Assembly: GCA_035317825.1 (NCBI GenBank)
Contig: DATHGB010000009.1
Span: 1-64,000 of the forward strand
Reading direction: 5' to 3'
DNA length: 64,000 nucleotides
From: Candidatus Saccharimonadales bacterium
GTDB lineage: Bacteria; Patescibacteriota; Saccharimonadia; Saccharimonadales; Saccharimonadaceae
Positions 61,512-64,000 of the stretch are shown piece by piece. Position 1 is the first letter of the stretch; each line of letters begins with the position of its first letter. The notes beneath the pieces were generated by a model that was not told the DNA's origin, did no database searches, and saw nothing but the letters and a program-made list of their open reading frames with translations. A program made the position numbers and the translations under genes.

Positions 61512-61542
61512 CATATGCCTAGCCATGATATAATTAAACCTA

Positions 61543-61899
61543 ATGTTTAAGAAATACGCAGCTATTGTCGGGGTACTTCTAATAGGGTCTACTTTTAGTT
61601 TTTCTCACATATACACGCCCCTAGCTACGCAACAATCCATACATCATTCATCCTCTGAACAACATCCAAAAGGCATAGACTGCAAGACAAGTTGTCAGGG
61701 TGTTTTAAAAGATAAGAAAAATAAACTTAGTCATATAGATCAGAATGATGATAAATTTCCTGATTTTGCCTGGCCGTCAGGTATCACTCTCGCGACGATC
61801 GGAGTAGGGATTCTTAACCCTGATACACTCCTTCAGCAAAGCAGCTGGAAACCGCCAGATATTATCCTTCTGAGTGGTCAATATTCTACGAGTCTATAA
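61543..61899 (+). CDS. Secreted small Cys/His-containing protein
   Basis: The 118-residue protein has a signal peptide (MFKKYAAIVGVLLIGSTFSF), a His-rich part (IHHSSSEQHPKGIDC) and C-x3-C (DCKTSC). A hydrophobic stretch follows. Metal binding or thiol exchange outside the membrane is plausible. A perfect TATAAT (61529-61534) lies 8 nt before the ATG. It is the first gene of a set of five secreted or membrane genes ending with DsbA. Confidence 0.65.
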   Translation: MFKKYAAIVGVLLIGSTFSFSHIYTPLATQQSIHHSSSEQHPKGIDCKTSCQGVLKDKKNKLSHIDQNDDKFPDFAWPSGITLATIGVGILNPDTLLQQSSWKPPDIILLSGQYSTSL

Positions 61900-61945
61900 C
61901 TCACCATCTTTTAAGTAATTAACATTTATTAAAAGGGGTCTTTAG

Positions 61946-62122
61946 GTGAAACGTAAATATATTATTGGAATTATTCTGGCCATTCTTGTTATCGGTATTG
62001 GTGCTTGGTATGTCATTACAGATATTCAATCATCACAGAAAAACAAGCAGGAAACAGTTACCGAGGAATCATCGACAGGAACTGAAGATATGCCGTCATC
62101 AATGCCTGGAATGGATCACTAG
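61946..62122 (+). CDS. Small membrane protein with Met-rich tail
   Basis: This 58-residue frame starts at GTG 61946, 8 nt after AGGGG. It has one helix (YIIGIILAILVIGIGAWYVI), a polar Gln/Glu/Thr-rich stalk and an end MPSSMPGMDH, similar in style to copper-binding Met motifs. It lies 8 bp before the next gene, and spacing and ribosome binding site favour a real gene. Confidence 0.65.
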   Translation: MKRKYIIGIILAILVIGIGAWYVITDIQSSQKNKQETVTEESSTGTEDMPSSMPGMDH

Positions 62123-62130
62123 GATACATT

Positions 62131-62976
62131 ATGGAAAAGCATAGTGAAGCAGAATCGAATCAACAGCGAAAGCGGAGTAGCCTTACTCGGAATGTAAAGG
62201 TTGCACTCGTTGTAGTCGCAGCAATCGTGGCTATCCTGCTATCTTACGTAGCCTACATCTACTTCGCTTCACCTGCCGTTGTACGTTCTCCTAGATTAGA
62301 ACACTACCACTTCCGTATGCAGATAGTAGTAAATGGCAAGGCAGAAAACTTCGCGGACAAGAAGTACCAGACGGGTTACATCAAAGACCAATGTAACGCC
62401 AACTTGCCCGAGCAACCTATTCACTTTCACGATAATAAAGACCAATTCACGCATATCCACTGGGAAGGCATGACTGGTGGCATGGTTTTGAAGTACTATG
62501 GTTGGAATTTTATTGGCGGTATGAATAACGCACTAGGATATAAGCTTGATGATCTAAGTGACATTCAAGAAGTAACAACGCACGGAAGCTACTTACCTGA
62601 TAGACCTAAAGATGCCAAGTTCTATATCTATACAGGTGATGAAAATAAATACGAAGAAAAGAATTTTGATGATTTTACCTCACAAGATCTTGAAAAGTTT
62701 TTCGGTAAAACAAGCAATTTACCCGCCCACGAGATCAATCAGAAGCAAGCCAGCCTGTTAGATAAAATGTTTCCCACGGTATCAGCACATGGCGGCGTCG
62801 AAGACGGAAACGACGGTGAAGCAGGCGAAGAAACTGAGCAAGAAAAGCTAACTCGTATCAACAATCTGATCGGTAACGTCGTACTCTTTGTGCAGAAAGG
62901 CAAACCAACCGATCAGCAGATTAAAGATCGCTTTAATAACCTAGAACCACTGAGTGATAGCACATGTGGAGGATAA
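62131..62976 (+). CDS. Membrane-anchored His-rich extracytoplasmic protein
   Basis: The 281-residue protein has one N-terminal helix (about 24-46) and an outside domain with many His (LEHYHFRMQIVVNGKAENF ... PEQPIHFHDNKDQFTHIHWEG) and two or three Cys (QCNANLP, STCGG). A late Gly/Glu/Asp-rich stretch follows SAHGG. The H-F-H-D and H-I-H-W strands suggest a metal site. I do not recognise a named family. It is in one transcription unit with the Met-rich small protein upstream and the HXXEE-type and DsbA-like genes downstream. Confidence 0.7.
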   Translation: MEKHSEAESNQQRKRSSLTRNVKVALVVVAAIVAILLSYVAYIYFASPAVVRSPRLEHYHFRMQIVVNGKAENFADKKYQTGYIKDQCNANLPEQPIHFHDNKDQFTHIHWEGMTGGMVLKYYGWNFIGGMNNALGYKLDDLSDIQEVTTHGSYLPDRPKDAKFYIYTGDENKYEEKNFDDFTSQDLEKFFGKTSNLPAHEINQKQASLLDKMFPTVSAHGGVEDGNDGEAGEETEQEKLTRINNLIGNVVLFVQKGKPTDQQIKDRFNNLEPLSDSTCGG

Positions 62977-62980
62977 AGGA

Positions 62981-63475
62981 ATGAAAGATCAAAGCAACCA
63001 TCTGAGGATTTTTTGGCTACCCCTCATCCTTTTGATCATACACAGTATTGACGAAGTAGTAACAGGATTTCCTAATTGGGCAACGGAATATTTTGGAACG
63101 ACAACACTTCCATTCTTTATCTATACCCACATACCAGTACTGGTACTCGTCTTCCTGTCGTCCTTCTTTGCTGCAAGGAATAAAGGTGGTGAGTTTTGGC
63201 GCATATTGGCAACAGCATGGGCTGTGCAGTTTGTGGCGAATGGCTTATTTCATATTGGGACAAGCATCATATCGAAAGAATTTACCCCTGGTATTCTTAC
63301 AGCGGTATTACTGCTTCTGCCTTTGTCTTTTCTATTCATTCGCAGAGTTCTCAGTAGCAAATTATTATCTAAAAAACAATTCTACCTATCTTCCGCTATA
63401 GGCATAGTACTTTATACTCTTGCAGCTATAAGTCTTTCGTTTGAAGGTTCAATTGACTGGATGTTAAAGACATGA
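62981..63475 (+). CDS. HXXEE-like membrane protein
   Basis: The 164-residue protein has about five helices and begins with a H-S-I-D-E-x3-G-F-P-x-W motif (IHSIDEVVTGFPNWATEYFG), a variant of the HXXEE family signature. The family is of unknown function. I start at MKDQSNHLRIFW, 4 nt after AGGATAAAGG; a longer reading overlaps the previous gene. Confidence 0.75.
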   Translation: MKDQSNHLRIFWLPLILLIIHSIDEVVTGFPNWATEYFGTTTLPFFIYTHIPVLVLVFLSSFFAARNKGGEFWRILATAWAVQFVANGLFHIGTSIISKEFTPGILTAVLLLLPLSFLFIRRVLSSKLLSKKQFYLSSAIGIVLYTLAAISLSFEGSIDWMLKT

Positions 63476-63529
63476 AATGAGAGAAATTGCACATGTGGAA
63501 TAACCTATTAAATTTACAAGGAGAAAAAT

Positions 63530-64000
63530 ATGGAAAATAAACGTTTACTAATTATCATAGGTGTTATCATAGTGGGTTTTGGAGGCTTGGTTGCACTAAC
63601 TAAATTGAACGCGACTGAAACGAAAAGTAATGGCTCTGATAATCTTTACGGCAAACTAGATAGTCCAGTGCAGTTGACTGAGTTCGTCGACTTTCAATGT
63701 GAGGCGTGTTACGCGTTCTATCCAACTGTTAAAGCAGTTAAAGAGAAATACAAAGACCAGGTGAAATTTCAGGTGAAGAACTTCCCGATCTCTTCAGCTC
63801 ATGCTAACTCACTTGCTGCGGCAGCCTCGGCTCAAGCGGCGGCAAAGCAGGGTAAGTTCTGGGAGATGCATAACCTACTTTTTGAACGTCAAAAGATGTG
63901 GGAAAATGACACAAACCGCGATGAAGTCTTTGCTTCTTTTGCGAATGAGTTGAGTCTAAATCCAGACCAATTTAAGAGTGATGTCGCCAGTAGCGAAACT
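63530..64000 (+). CDS. DsbA-family thiol oxidoreductase, 5' part
   Basis: The first 157 codons are visible; the gene runs off the right edge. An N-terminal anchor helix (about 5-24) is followed by a thioredoxin-fold domain with the C57-E-A-C60 active site in EFVDFQCEACYAFYP, VKFQVKNFPIS, and an Ala-rich helix (AAAASAQAAAKQGKFWEMHNLLF), as in DsbA/BdbD proteins. It should form disulfides in exported proteins, such as the Cys-containing products of the same cluster. GGAG lies 6 nt before the ATG. Confidence 0.9.
   Translation, partial: MENKRLLIIIGVIIVGFGGLVALTKLNATETKSNGSDNLYGKLDSPVQLTEFVDFQCEACYAFYPTVKAVKEKYKDQVKFQVKNFPISSAHANSLAAAASAQAAAKQGKFWEMHNLLFERQKMWENDTNRDEVFASFANELSLNPDQFKSDVASSET

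Larger units (their letters stand above)
61122..61542. other. Gene-remnant stretch without intact genes
   Basis: These 421 bp have no complete gene. They hold a decayed cupin 3' end (61310-61390) and two related coding fragments (61149-61229 and 61395-61511), pointing to loss of genes once similar to those just upstream. The last part contains the leaderless promoter of the gene at 61543. Confidence 0.7.

Noticed and set aside
1-64000. CRISPR array
   Set aside because: No regularly spaced direct repeats of 23-40 bp were seen in any intergenic region.
1-64000. UGA recoded as Gly (as in Gracilibacteria and Absconditabacteria)
   Set aside because: UGA acts as a stop at real gene ends, for example the ArsR gene, and does not interrupt conserved proteins.

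Overview
The window looks like chromosome from a Candidatus Saccharibacteria (TM7, Patescibacteria/CPR) bacterium. The support is indirect but consistent. Genes are compact with overlapping ATGA junctions, and UGA acts as an ordinary stop. Central metabolism is reduced: a split transketolase, PfkB-type kinases, class II aldolase and GAPDH. Energy genes form a short aerobic chain (NDH-2 plus a complete cytochrome bo3-type quinol oxidase cluster). The type IV secretion genes are of the kind found in organisms without a Gram-negative outer membrane.

Layout. 1-4.4 kb: gatB (cut by the left edge), a membrane-anchored HEPN-like protein, gatA, gatC and a two-gene ABC-2 exporter, all on the minus strand. 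4.4-9.8 kb: a cytidine deaminase-like gene (+), then a DEAD-box helicase, an EEP-family hydrolase, uvrB and a LOG-like protein (-). 9.8-17.3 kb: a sugar-phosphate cluster read rpiB-rpe-tkt(N)-tkt(C)-fba-pfkB, with a second, N-terminally extended PfkB protein downstream and gap upstream. 17.4-24.0 kb: a GC-rich orphan cassette, Rel (p)ppGpp synthetase/hydrolase, inorganic pyrophosphatase, GDPD, TrxB, an anchored FKBP and NDH-2. 24.0-28.7 kb: cyoABCDE. 28.8-32.8 kb: pheS-PPOX-pheT. 32.8-43.9 kb: small envelope proteins, aquaporin, RmuC, PAP2, a VIT-like transporter, peptide deformylase, an ArsR/AHSA1/DUF2277/MFS operon, tRNA-Gln and a HAD hydrolase.

44.1-58.8 kb is a probable integrative conjugative element. 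It has a large serine recombinase at one end, a divergent control region with palindromes, a replication-relaxation protein, a possible defence cargo (TIR-like 'SWQSD' protein and neighbours) and a minus-strand transfer operon (VirB2-like pilin, VirB6-like, PrgI-like, TraC-like, VirB4, M23 hydrolase, VirD4-like coupling ATPase). Just outside its right end is a candidate structured small RNA with its own extended -10 promoter and terminator. The last 5 kb hold a methyltransferase, a cupin, an HxlR regulator, a DUF1761 protein, a stretch of gene remnants that includes a decayed second cupin, and a secreted Met/His/Cys-rich cluster ending in a DsbA-like thiol oxidoreductase cut by the right edge.

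A recurring theme is leaderless transcription. In about 20 genes a clear -10 hexamer ends only 6-10 nt before the start codon, so the message should begin at or within a few bases of the ATG/GTG. These -10 boxes also settle several start codons. Genes inside operons, and a minority of operon heads, use ordinary AGGAG-type ribosome binding sites. All functional statements rest on motifs recognised by eye; no database search was run.
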